DNA of 64,000 nucleotides from an uncultured Gammaproteobacteria bacterium (GTDB lineage: Bacteria; Pseudomonadota; Gammaproteobacteria; Eutrophobiales; Eutrophobiaceae): NCBI GenBank assembly GCA_943788815.1, contig CALSRS010000002.1, positions 493,062 to 557,061 on the forward strand, written 5' to 3'. The translations under genes were made by a program, and so were the position numbers. Positions 35,860 to 44,691 of this stretch are shown here, piece by piece (the first letter of the stretch is position 1; every line of letters starts with the position of its first letter). The notes beneath the pieces are model-generated. The model was not told the origin of the DNA. It searched no databases and saw only the letters and a list, made by a program, of their open reading frames with translations.

Positions 35860-36290
35860 TGAAAGCCAATTCAGCAAAACAGTTTCTCTCTCTGCTAGCC
35901 ATATTACACATTATTGTGGGACTGACACTCCCCTTCCTGGTAAATACTCGGCTGTTCAATTATTACAATGAGCAGATGCTAGGTGCTTTTAATACATCAA
36001 GTATCGAATCCTTGGAGCTAGGGAAGTTTATGCTCGGAATTTTGGGTCCTTCCATTGCAAGCTGGGGCGTCCTGTTTTTATTCCTTGTCCAGCATGCATA
36101 CAGTACCGGTTCCACCAGCGCATGGATAACCATGATCGTCGCCATCGTTGGATGGTCTATATATGATATGGCTTTATCAGTATACGCCGGCGTATACCTT
36201 AACCTTCTAATAGATTGTTTTGTTATGACCCTGTTACTGATTCCATTATTATTGACCAAGTCACACTTTTATAAGCCGTCTTATGAATGA
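35859..36290 (+). CDS. four-helix membrane protein of unknown function
   Basis: A 143-residue protein with four probable transmembrane helices (about residues 8-28, 55-78, 85-106 and 113-134). It begins MKANSAKQFLSLLAILHIIV and is coupled to the gene before it by TAATG and to the TauE/SafE gene after it by an 8-nt overlap. The chain of overlaps suggests a single operon. No enzymatic motif is visible. Confidence 0.75.
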   Translation: MKANSAKQFLSLLAILHIIVGLTLPFLVNTRLFNYYNEQMLGAFNTSSIESLELGKFMLGILGPSIASWGVLFLFLVQHAYSTGSTSAWITMIVAIVGWSIYDMALSVYAGVYLNLLIDCFVMTLLLIPLLLTKSHFYKPSYE

Positions 36291-37041
36291 AGAATTCCTC
36301 TTAGCAAGCGCCAGTCCCTTACAACTGATATTTGTCTGCAGCATAGCATTTATCCTCTCTGTCTTAGGTGGCATGTCCGGTTATGGCGCGGGGCTTGTAA
36401 TGCCAGTTTTTATGACGCCGGTTATTGGCATTTCAAATGTGATTCCAGTCATGGCTGTAACAATGTTAATTAATACCGGTTTTCGTTCCATGGCATTTTG
36501 GCGAGACATCCAATGGAAGCAGGTAAAGCTCATGTTGATGTTCGGGTTACCATCGTGCATTGCCGGGGCTTACTGTTACACTCTGCTTAGCAGTCGTTGG
36601 ATTGCACTGATACTGGGATGTTTCCTACTGGCCAGCATTCCGCTACGCCGATTCATGAATCACCTGGATTTCAAGCTGTCCGATAATGGTCTTCGTGCCA
36701 GTGGGATCGGATTTGGTTTTATCAATGGCGGAATGGCAGGAACAGGAATCATCCTGATCTCCATATTAATGTCTGCCGGGCTACACAGTGTTACCCTAAT
36801 TGCCACTGATGCAATCATTTCCACGACCCTGGCTGTTTTTAAAATAGCCGTCTATGGCAGTAATGATAAATTAAATATAGATCTGATTGCGGTGGGGATG
36901 CTGGTAGGATTATGTATGGCACCGGGTGGATTTATCGCCAGGAGATTGTTGAACCACGTACCAGTCAAGGTTCATGCATGGGTCATGGAAGTAGTCGTAT
37001 TTTTTGGAAGTATGTTGTTTATCTGGCGTGCGTTGTGGTAA
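36283..37041 (+). CDS. TauE/SafE family sulfite or organic anion exporter
   Basis: A 252-residue membrane protein with about eight helices. SVLGGMSGYGAGLVMPVFM in the first half and GFINGGMAGTGIILISILM in the second are the paired glycine-rich signatures of the TauE/SafE family, whose members move sulfite, sulfoacetate or similar anions. The substrate is not readable from sequence. It overlaps the upstream membrane gene by 8 nt. Confidence 0.85.
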   Translation: MNEEFLLASASPLQLIFVCSIAFILSVLGGMSGYGAGLVMPVFMTPVIGISNVIPVMAVTMLINTGFRSMAFWRDIQWKQVKLMLMFGLPSCIAGAYCYTLLSSRWIALILGCFLLASIPLRRFMNHLDFKLSDNGLRASGIGFGFINGGMAGTGIILISILMSAGLHSVTLIATDAIISTTLAVFKIAVYGSNDKLNIDLIAVGMLVGLCMAPGGFIARRLLNHVPVKVHAWVMEVVVFFGSMLFIWRALW

Positions 37042-37157
37042 AGATGAAATGTTATCTGCCAAAGATATGAAAAAGTAAATTTAAACATGTTACTGGTACT
37101 TGAGGAATATGAAAATCCCCAGCACAATACGTCAGTAAATAACAATAAGAACTTCAA

Positions 37158-37328
37158 ATGAAAAAAACTATTATCACCTTAAGTTTCTCAATTATTGTAT
37201 CTGCCTGTGCACCAGAAGTTGGTTCTGCACGCTGGTGTGACATGATGGACGACAAGCCCAAAGGGGCGTGGACGACCAATGAAGCCGGTGAATACGCCCA
37301 GTCCTGTGTTTTCAACATAGACGATTAA
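37158..37328 (+). CDS. small DUF3012 lipoprotein
   Basis: A 56-residue protein from the ATG at 37158: MKKTIITLSFSIIVSACAPE. It has a short signal peptide with lipobox VSAC (Cys16). The mature part contains VGSARWCDMMDDKPKGAW and ends in CVFNIDD, the pattern of DUF3012 lipoproteins, with two conserved Cys in the mature part. It is probably attached to the outer or inner membrane. It lies 10 nt before the next gene. No function is known for the family. Confidence 0.85.
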   Translation: MKKTIITLSFSIIVSACAPEVGSARWCDMMDDKPKGAWTTNEAGEYAQSCVFNIDD

Positions 37329-37338
37329 GCAATAGCAA

Positions 37339-37839
37339 ATGAAACAATCCGTACTGTATGGGATTTTGTTTGCCGTCCCTGGTATCGCAATTTCATTACT
37401 GGTGACCTTTCTTTCTACAGGTTTAATTCTTGGGATTTTCTGGCTATTCATATTTGGAGACTCAAGCTGGCCAGGCTGGGTGTCAATATTAGTACCAATA
37501 CTGTCTGTTTGTATTTTCCTGGTCTCACTGGTGGTAATTTCAAATTGGGGCTATCAAACGGGGACGAAGCTTGAAGGGCATTCAAAACCTGTTTTCAGAC
37601 ATTTTATTTATTCATTCATAGCAACGATCATTCCCGTATTGGCCTTCGTCATACAATATACCAGAACAACAGACGAAGAATTTCCTTCTTTTATCTGCAG
37701 TGATTATTGTCAAACTCGCGGGTATTCTGGCAGTTCGATACCGCCCGAAATTACAGGGATAAGAACCTGTAGTTGTCTGAATGATAATGGGATAGAAGAT
37801 ATTACTATCGAATTGGACAAGATTATTGATACAAAATAA
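37339..37839 (+). CDS. membrane protein with cysteine-bearing C-terminal domain, unknown
   Basis: A 166-residue protein with three or four hydrophobic helices (about residues 5-33, 44-68 and 84-106). A C-terminal soluble part has four cysteines (FICSDYCQTRGYSG and RTCSCLN), possibly metal-binding or disulfide-forming. The start is 10 nt after the DUF3012 lipoprotein stop. I do not recognise the family. Confidence 0.72.
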   Translation: MKQSVLYGILFAVPGIAISLLVTFLSTGLILGIFWLFIFGDSSWPGWVSILVPILSVCIFLVSLVVISNWGYQTGTKLEGHSKPVFRHFIYSFIATIIPVLAFVIQYTRTTDEEFPSFICSDYCQTRGYSGSSIPPEITGIRTCSCLNDNGIEDITIELDKIIDTK

Positions 37840-37934
37840 TTATAAGAAGCTTAAACCAATTTTTAATTTAACTATACATCTGACAATCCATTCTGGTATG
37901 TTGCTTGATAAAAAATAATGATGAAACAATACCT

Positions 37935-38726
37935 ATGAAAAAAAATTTTAAAATTTTATTTATTTCGCTTATCACTCTGTCATTACAAATATCCATATGT
38001 CTGACGGAATCATTTGCATCTGATACTGAAAACAAGATTATCAACACTGTTATCAATGACTATAAAAGTTTCTATTCAGGAGACCGCTTATTAAGAATGG
38101 GTATAGGTTTTGGAATTGGTGCACTACCTGCTAATACTGGCATCGATGATAGTATCCAGGACTGGTTCCAGGACGATATCCGAAGCTCAACCACGGATGA
38201 TATGTCTGATGTCTTCAAGGAATTTGGCGAACGCCAGTTTTTATTACCAATCACTGCCGTTGCAGCTGCGCTAAAGTTTGCTGCGCCAGAATCACCTATT
38301 GCAAATTGGGGTGCCTATTCTCTTCGTGCCTATGCGACGGGTACTCCGGCACTACTGCTCATGCAACGCGCTACTGGTGGATCTCGCCCTGGTGAAACCA
38401 ACCATAGATCACACTGGCGACCTTTTGAAGACGATAACGGTGTCTCAGGTCATGGTTATGTCGGTGCTGTTCCGTTTTTAACTATTGCCAGGATGAACGA
38501 GGAAAATAAACCGGTTAAATACCTCGCCCTACTTGCTTCAACTTTTACTGCCTGGTCACGTATTAATGACAACGCCCACTATTTTTCCCAGGCGGCCCTG
38601 GGATGGTATTTAGCTTATGAATCCGTTGACGCAGTATTTGATGCCGATGAAAAACAAAAAGGACTGACAGTAATTCCTGTCATCAGCCCTGATACGGTTG
38701 GTATATCAGCAAATATTCGCTGGTAA
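37935..38726 (+). CDS. exported PAP2-family phosphatase-like protein
   Basis: A 263-residue protein with a signal peptide (KKNFKILFISLITLSLQ, cleavage probably after SFA-S). The three PAP2 motifs can be seen: RATGGSRPGE for motif 1, VSGHGYVGA for motif 2 with the catalytic His, and SRINDNAHYFSQ for motif 3 with its His. The final Asp of motif 3 (HxxxD) is Gln here. PAP2 proteins dephosphorylate lipids such as undecaprenyl or phosphatidic acid phosphates. A TTG start ten codons earlier is possible but less likely. The gene converges on the amidohydrolase array. Confidence 0.82.
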   Translation: MKKNFKILFISLITLSLQISICLTESFASDTENKIINTVINDYKSFYSGDRLLRMGIGFGIGALPANTGIDDSIQDWFQDDIRSSTTDDMSDVFKEFGERQFLLPITAVAAALKFAAPESPIANWGAYSLRAYATGTPALLLMQRATGGSRPGETNHRSHWRPFEDDNGVSGHGYVGAVPFLTIARMNEENKPVKYLALLASTFTAWSRINDNAHYFSQAALGWYLAYESVDAVFDADEKQKGLTVIPVISPDTVGISANIRW

Positions 38727-38736
38727 CTTTAAGACT

Positions 38737-40632
38737 TTACAACCCTTCTTGTTCATAGGCTACCCTGCCACCGACCATAGTAAACACTGGTTTTAAATTG
38801 GTGATCTCCTCGATGGGGACATCTAGCAGGTTGCCATTAAAGATGACCAGGTCTGCCATCATCCCTGCTTGTAAAGAACCGAATTCATCATCTGCATCGA
38901 GAAACCTGGCAGCCCAGCGTGTCAATGCCAAAAAGGCCGTCTTACGATCCAGTGCTTCTTCCGGCGCAATCACTCTGCCTTGTGAATCCATCCGAGTTAC
39001 TGCTTTTTGTATATACCAGGTAGGAAAGCCGCGATTTTCACCAGGTTCTGTTCCCTCGATATGGAACTGAATGCCGTTATCCATGATAGATTTTAATGGT
39101 GCGATACGTTTGAGTCCTTCATATCCATACTGGGCTTCAAACACATTCGTGATCCCAAGTGGTTCTGCATCACGCTGATTAATCATGGTTCCAAGATTTA
39201 CTCCGAAACGGATCAATGCTTTCAATTCTGGGTGGGCGTTGTAATAGTCAAAGACCTCCTGCACCCAATCAATATTGTGGTCAAATCCCTGAGGACGAAA
39301 TAATTTACTTACATATAACTTGTCCTGGTTTTCTGCTTCATAGACATTCTGCATGGCTAATCTTATTCCTTCACTGCCACGGTTATGAATTCCAGTAACA
39401 TTCCACCCGTGCTGACGTGCCAGCATCACATTATGAAAATCCGTTTGGCGCTTTTGAGATTCTGTCAGGTCGTCATGGCTCAAACCAGTAAACCATTGTG
39501 CGGTCCATCGATTATAACCATTGGTATTGGGACTGATATTCGGAATGATAGTCTCCTTGGGTTCAATTGACAGCAGGCTGGCTGCGGCATCCTCTGATCC
39601 TGTGTGTGGTCCCACTGCGGTACCGACTATAGTAATCATCTCACCGCGATCATCAGACAGGGAAAAATCCACCAAATTACCAATACGTTTTAAAAACATC
39701 TCTCCATTAGGATTTTGCATCATAAAATCCAGCCCCGGGTAGACCCGGATGGCAAGTTCATCATTTTGCTCATGGAACATTCTATTTAAGACTGTCATGG
39801 TCGCAGCACTCATGTGACCTGTGGCCAGTGTTACACCATGCCTGGCATAGTTTGCCAACGACTCAACTGCCATGGGCATGGCGACTTCGTCAAACCAGAT
39901 CGGTTCAGGCCAGGGACGGACCTCTCGACCAATGAAACCATTTAGATGCGCACCCGAAACGCCGGTGGGATTTCCTGCATCATCCCGATCCAGGTGAAAA
40001 TGGTCCGCAGGAAATCCTCTATCAATTGCCAGATTCACCATTGCGGTATTCAACAAACCATAGCTACTATCCAGATAGATCATCACAGGATTATCCGGCG
40101 CAACTTCGTCCAGTTCAGATATTCCCCAGGATTTCATCGCAACCGCCGCCCACTGATCCTGGAGATTAAAGAACATGGGCTCTCCTGGTTGGCCCTGTGT
40201 TTGAACAATATGCCCCAGTGTCAACAATGCCTGGTCTATCGTACCGCCTCCCAGTTTGGGTTGCATGCGCCCACCCCACTGGCTGTCCTTAATTAAATCA
40301 CCTGCCGGGACAGAATTATCACCGTCATTATAGACAAAGCCAGGAGTTAGTGATCTGCCACGAAGGTCAATAGACCGAGTTGCGGGTCCAGCCAGTCTAC
40401 GAATTTCCGTATCACTTCCTACCTTAAGAATCCGATTACCACGCACGGCAACTGCCTGAGCAACTGTAAAATCAGGAGTGTCGCTATCTGCAGTGAGCAC
40501 CTGTCCATTATAAAAAACATATTCTGGGTAATGGACCAGCTCTTGCGGGATATTACTGGTTTGTGAAAAAACAAATCCTGATTTGAAAAATAAAAAACTG
40601 AATACAAAAACGATGACTTTTTGATTTGTCAT
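38737..40632 (-). CDS. exported amidohydrolase-like protein, paralog 1
   Basis: A 631-residue protein with a signal peptide (MTNQKVIVFVFSFLFFKSGF, cleaved near VFSQ). It follows the YtcJ-type amidohydrolase layout: a beta-sandwich start (VFYNGQVLTAD), PGFVYNDGDN, GHMSAATMTVLNRMFHE, GWNVTGIHNRGSEGIR, then GSLQAGMMADLVIFNG near the C-terminus. The HxH metal motif expected after PGF is YNDGDN, and the late GSDAP Asp region is HIEGTEPGE, so the usual binuclear metal site is missing. GGAGG lies before the ATG. It is the last of four tandem paralogs on this strand. Confidence 0.85.
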   Translation of the reverse strand: MTNQKVIVFVFSFLFFKSGFVFSQTSNIPQELVHYPEYVFYNGQVLTADSDTPDFTVAQAVAVRGNRILKVGSDTEIRRLAGPATRSIDLRGRSLTPGFVYNDGDNSVPAGDLIKDSQWGGRMQPKLGGGTIDQALLTLGHIVQTQGQPGEPMFFNLQDQWAAVAMKSWGISELDEVAPDNPVMIYLDSSYGLLNTAMVNLAIDRGFPADHFHLDRDDAGNPTGVSGAHLNGFIGREVRPWPEPIWFDEVAMPMAVESLANYARHGVTLATGHMSAATMTVLNRMFHEQNDELAIRVYPGLDFMMQNPNGEMFLKRIGNLVDFSLSDDRGEMITIVGTAVGPHTGSEDAAASLLSIEPKETIIPNISPNTNGYNRWTAQWFTGLSHDDLTESQKRQTDFHNVMLARQHGWNVTGIHNRGSEGIRLAMQNVYEAENQDKLYVSKLFRPQGFDHNIDWVQEVFDYYNAHPELKALIRFGVNLGTMINQRDAEPLGITNVFEAQYGYEGLKRIAPLKSIMDNGIQFHIEGTEPGENRGFPTWYIQKAVTRMDSQGRVIAPEEALDRKTAFLALTRWAARFLDADDEFGSLQAGMMADLVIFNGNLLDVPIEEITNLKPVFTMVGGRVAYEQEGL

Positions 40633-40883
40633 GCCTGCCTCCGCTAATAATTATTTATTTTATAATTAGATACTAGTCGCTTCGGACGTCCTGTCCTCGA
40701 CTTTGGCTCCTCGAACGTTGTTCCAGACACGTTTCTAACTCCTCCATCCCTGGAGTCGTGCGTCGTTCTCGGTCTTCGTTCCAGGCGCGACTCTACCGAT
40801 TCCATCCATGTAAGCGTCTCGCGACATTTCCCACATCCTGTGGGTCGCTTTCGCCAGTATGACGACTATTCAAATATAGTTTT
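40633..40883. repeat. repeat-bearing gap between amidohydrolase paralogs 1 and 2
   Basis: This 251-bp gap has no gene. It holds a second copy (40763-40801) of the repeat at 21984, a hairpin CCCACA/TGTGGG at 40831-40845, and the half-palindrome GCCAGTATGACG near 40853. The other paralog gaps are only 34 and 18 bp, so this one appears to have received an insertion of repeats. Confidence 0.7.
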
Positions 40884-42764
40884 TTATAATTCAGGCGCTT
40901 CAAAAGCAACCTTGCCACCTACCATAGTAAAAACCGCATTTAAATTTGCAAGATCTTCTATGGGTGTTTCCATAATATCGCCATTAAAAATCACCAGGTC
41001 TGCCAACATGCCTGCTTGAATTGACCCTAGTTGAGTATCACCGATAAACCTTGCGGGCCAACGAGTTAATGCTAGAAATGCTTCTTTGCGGGTTATGACC
41101 TGGTTTGCTGCAATCACACGCCCATCACGATCTTTTCGGGTCACTGCTTGTTGGATTTTTCTTAATGGATTACTGGGACCACTACCTTCAATATGAAATG
41201 GTACTCCTTTTTGTCTAATCATATTCAATGGCGCCATTCGTTCCAAACCTGCCATTCCCCATTGTGCTTCTGTGAGCCGTTCTATACCAAGAGGTTCAGA
41301 CGAACGTTGGTCGACACCATTGGTGAGACTAACGGCAAAACGAACGAGATTCTTATCTTTTAATTCCGGGTGGGCATCATAATATTCGAAAATCTCATCC
41401 ACCCATTCGATATTGTGGTCGAATCCATGAGGTCGCCATAATTCTTTGACGTACAGGTTTTCCTGTTGCTCGGCCTCGACGACGTTTTGCATGGCAAGGC
41501 GTATGCCTTCACTGCCCATATTGTGGATACCCGTGACATTCCAGCCATGTTGTCTTGCCAGCATGACATTGTAGTAGTCAGTTTGACGTTGTTGTTCCGG
41601 TGATAATTCACCCTGACCAAGACCCGTGATCCATTCTGCGGTCCAACGATTATCACCCCGGGGGTTCTGACTCAATCCATCAATTACATTATCTTTGGCG
41701 TCGATAGAGAGCAGGCCTGACATCCCATCGGGGGTGCCGGAGTGCGGTCCTACTGATGCACCAACTATCGTCACCATGGGGCCGCGATCATCGGTAAGTG
41801 AAAAATCAACCAGATTCCCCATACGCTTTAAGTACATCTCACCATTGGGGTTTTGCCTAAGAAAATCCAGGCCGGGATAGACACGAACCTTTAGATCATC
41901 TGGTTGTTCATGGAACAAACGGTTAAGAATCGTCATAGTGGGTGCGCTCATATGTCCCGTGGCTACAGTGATCCCGTAACGGGCATAATCTGCCAGGGAC
42001 TCTATCGCACCAGGCACAGCAACGTCATCAAACCATATGGGATCAGGCCACGGACGAACTTCCCTTCCGATAAATCCTGCCACCTGGGCACCGACCCTGC
42101 CGGTAAATTCGCCATTTTCATCTTTTTGGAGATGAAAATGTTCGCTAGACAATCCGCTTTCAAAGGCAAGTTCCAACATGGCCGTGTTCACCAGGGCCTC
42201 ACTGCTTTCCAATGAAACCAGGACAGGGGTATCCGGTGCCACTTCATCCAGGGTGTTTTTGTCCCAAATTTTCATGGCAGTACCTGACCAGGTATCCTGC
42301 AAATTAAAAAATACCGGGGCACCATCCTTACCTTCATTATCAACAATGAATGCCAGCGTAGCGAGAGTCTGATCTATAGTCTCACCCCCCAGATGTGGAT
42401 GAGTTACTCCACCCCACTGACTATCCTTTAAAATGTCACCCGCAGGCACGGCATTATCTGCATCGTTATAAATAAAGCCTGGTGTCAATGAACGTCCGTT
42501 TAAATTAATGACACGAGTATTGGGGCCTGACAGTGGTCGAATTTCACTGTTATCTCCGACCTTAAAGATACGATTTCCACGAACTGCGACGGCTTGGGCA
42601 ATTGTAAAATTCTCATCAGCATCAGCAGTGAGCACCTGACCATTGTAAAAGACAAATTCTGGATAATGCACCAGTTCTGATGGGACATTAGACTGGGCAA
42701 ATACCGACCCGCAGTAAAGAGAGATTATGAATACCCTCGATAGGATAGCTCGATTGAATGACAT
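40884..42764 (-). CDS. exported amidohydrolase-like protein, paralog 2
   Basis: This copy reads MSFNRAILSRVFIISLYCGS with cleavage near VFAQ, 626 residues. An ATG 25 codons upstream is open but would spoil the signal peptide; the ATG at 42764 has GGGAG at proper spacing. The conserved blocks are PGFIYNDADN, GHMSAPTMTILNRLFHE, GWNVTGIHNMGSEGIR and FHIEGSGPSNPL. As in the others, the HxH and late Asp metal ligands are absent while His in GIHN and FDHN remain. It is most like paralogs 3 and 4 in the GHMSAPT segment. The substrate is unknown. Confidence 0.85.
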   Translation of the reverse strand: MSFNRAILSRVFIISLYCGSVFAQSNVPSELVHYPEFVFYNGQVLTADADENFTIAQAVAVRGNRIFKVGDNSEIRPLSGPNTRVINLNGRSLTPGFIYNDADNAVPAGDILKDSQWGGVTHPHLGGETIDQTLATLAFIVDNEGKDGAPVFFNLQDTWSGTAMKIWDKNTLDEVAPDTPVLVSLESSEALVNTAMLELAFESGLSSEHFHLQKDENGEFTGRVGAQVAGFIGREVRPWPDPIWFDDVAVPGAIESLADYARYGITVATGHMSAPTMTILNRLFHEQPDDLKVRVYPGLDFLRQNPNGEMYLKRMGNLVDFSLTDDRGPMVTIVGASVGPHSGTPDGMSGLLSIDAKDNVIDGLSQNPRGDNRWTAEWITGLGQGELSPEQQRQTDYYNVMLARQHGWNVTGIHNMGSEGIRLAMQNVVEAEQQENLYVKELWRPHGFDHNIEWVDEIFEYYDAHPELKDKNLVRFAVSLTNGVDQRSSEPLGIERLTEAQWGMAGLERMAPLNMIRQKGVPFHIEGSGPSNPLRKIQQAVTRKDRDGRVIAANQVITRKEAFLALTRWPARFIGDTQLGSIQAGMLADLVIFNGDIMETPIEDLANLNAVFTMVGGKVAFEAPEL

Positions 42765-42798
42765 AGGATACTCCCGTGATACCGTGATGAGGCGTTCG

Positions 42799-44673
42799 TT
42801 ATAGTTCAGGTGATTCAAAGGCAACCTGCCCACCCACAAGGGTAAGGACAGGCTTTAATTCATGAATATTTTCTATAGAGACATCCATGATATCTCCATC
42901 AAATACTACTAAATCTGCAAGGTGGCCCACCTGTATAGAACCCATAACATTTTCTGCACCAATAAACCGCGCGCCCCAACGAGTCAGTGCCAGAAATGCC
43001 GATTCTCTGCTTAATGATTCTTGAGGTGCAATCACTCTGCCATCATCATCCAGGCGCATCACCGCCATTTGTATTTTCCGTAATGGATTACTGGGGCCGC
43101 TGCCCTCAATGTGAAACTTGATGCCCTTGTCCTGCAGAGTCTTCAATGGTGCTGACCTTTCCAGCCCTTCCATACCATACTGGGCTTCGAGTACATTTTT
43201 TATACCCAGTGGTTCTGCATCACGCTGACGGATAAAGGTTTCTATGCTCACACCAAAGCGGATTAATTCTTTTAATTCTGGTCTTGCCTCATAGTATTCA
43301 AATACTTCTGGCGCCCAATCCACATTATGATCAAATCCCTGGGGACGCCATAGCTTCTTAACATATAGCTTCTCCTGTTTTTCCGCTTCTGCCACATTCT
43401 GCATGGCAAGACGAATGCCTTCACTACCCCGATTATGTATCCCGGTGACGTTCCAACCATGCTGGCGTGCCAGCATGACATTATAATAATCCGTCTGTAA
43501 CTGCTGTGCGCCAGTCAAGTCACCTTGCGATAATCCGGTAAACCATTCAGAAGTCCAGCGGTTATAACCATTGGTATTGGGACTGATATCAGGAATGACA
43601 TTTTTCTTCGGGTTGATTGAGAGCAGGCTGGCGGCAGCATCTTCTGATCCTGAATGCGGTCCAACGGACGCGCCGACGATGGTAACCATTTCACCTCTAT
43701 CATCGCTAAGTGAAAAATCAACCAGATTACCCATTCGTTTTAAATACATCTCACCATTGGGATTCTGCCTGAGAAAATCCAGACCGGGATAGACCCTGAT
43801 GGCAAGGCCTTTCGGGTTTTCATGAAACAACCGGTTTAATACCGTCATGGTCGGCGCACTCATATGCCCGGTGGCAAGAGTGATCCCATTGCGGGCATAA
43901 TTCGTCAGTGATGCAACGGCATCCGGCATCGCCACATCATCAAACCAACGAGGATCAGGCCAGGGACGAACCTCACGACCAACGAATCCTACTAATTGCG
44001 CACCGGCGACACCGGTATAATCACCTTCGGTATCACGATCAATGTGAAAGTGATTGGCAGGAAAACCACTTTCAATAGCAAGGTCTATCATTGCTGTATT
44101 CATGATTCCATAACTGCTGTCCAGATAAATCGCCACAGGGTTCTCAGGCGCCACTTCATCCAGGGTATCTATGCCCCAGGACCGCATGGCCACAGCGGCC
44201 CATTGATCCTGCAAATTGAAAAATACCGGGGCACCGGGGTCAGTCTCGTTCTCTACGATGTAGGCCAATGTTACCAGTGCCTGGTCAATGCTCTGCCCTC
44301 CCAATTTTGGCTGTATCATGTTCTGCCACTGGCTTTCCTTGAGAAGGTCACCTGCTGGAACGGCATTATCTCCGTCGTTATAAATAAAACCTGGTGTTAG
44401 AGACCGTCCGTTCAGGTTTATTGCCCTGGTATCCGGACCGGTAAGTCGACGTATCTGTGAATCGGTCCCGACCTTAAATATTCTGTTGCCCCGGACTGCC
44501 ACTGCCTGGGCCACCGTAAAATTTTCATCTGCATCCGCAGTGAGTACCTGGCCATTATAAAAAATAAAATCTGGATAATGGACCAGCTCTTCAGGGATGT
44601 TTTGTGCAAATGTATTACTGTAAATAAGAAATCCAATGGATAACTTAAGAACTGAGATTAAAAGTTTATTCAT
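42799..44673 (-). CDS. exported amidohydrolase-like protein, paralog 3
   Basis: A 624-residue copy with signal peptide MNKLLISVLKLSIGFLIYSN ending TFAQ. The block around residues 94-103 is TPGFIYNDGDN where active amidohydrolases have an HxH. The C-terminal part has FHIEGSGPSNPLRKIQMAV in place of a metal-binding Asp region. His residues in GIHNRGSEG and FDHNVDW are retained. TGGAG precedes the ATG. It starts 34 bp before paralog 2 and ends 18 bp after paralog 4, so 4, 3 and 2 are likely one transcript. Confidence 0.85.
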   Translation of the reverse strand: MNKLLISVLKLSIGFLIYSNTFAQNIPEELVHYPDFIFYNGQVLTADADENFTVAQAVAVRGNRIFKVGTDSQIRRLTGPDTRAINLNGRSLTPGFIYNDGDNAVPAGDLLKESQWQNMIQPKLGGQSIDQALVTLAYIVENETDPGAPVFFNLQDQWAAVAMRSWGIDTLDEVAPENPVAIYLDSSYGIMNTAMIDLAIESGFPANHFHIDRDTEGDYTGVAGAQLVGFVGREVRPWPDPRWFDDVAMPDAVASLTNYARNGITLATGHMSAPTMTVLNRLFHENPKGLAIRVYPGLDFLRQNPNGEMYLKRMGNLVDFSLSDDRGEMVTIVGASVGPHSGSEDAAASLLSINPKKNVIPDISPNTNGYNRWTSEWFTGLSQGDLTGAQQLQTDYYNVMLARQHGWNVTGIHNRGSEGIRLAMQNVAEAEKQEKLYVKKLWRPQGFDHNVDWAPEVFEYYEARPELKELIRFGVSIETFIRQRDAEPLGIKNVLEAQYGMEGLERSAPLKTLQDKGIKFHIEGSGPSNPLRKIQMAVMRLDDDGRVIAPQESLSRESAFLALTRWGARFIGAENVMGSIQVGHLADLVVFDGDIMDVSIENIHELKPVLTLVGGQVAFESPEL

Positions 44674-44691
44674 AACTTACTCCAGTTATTG

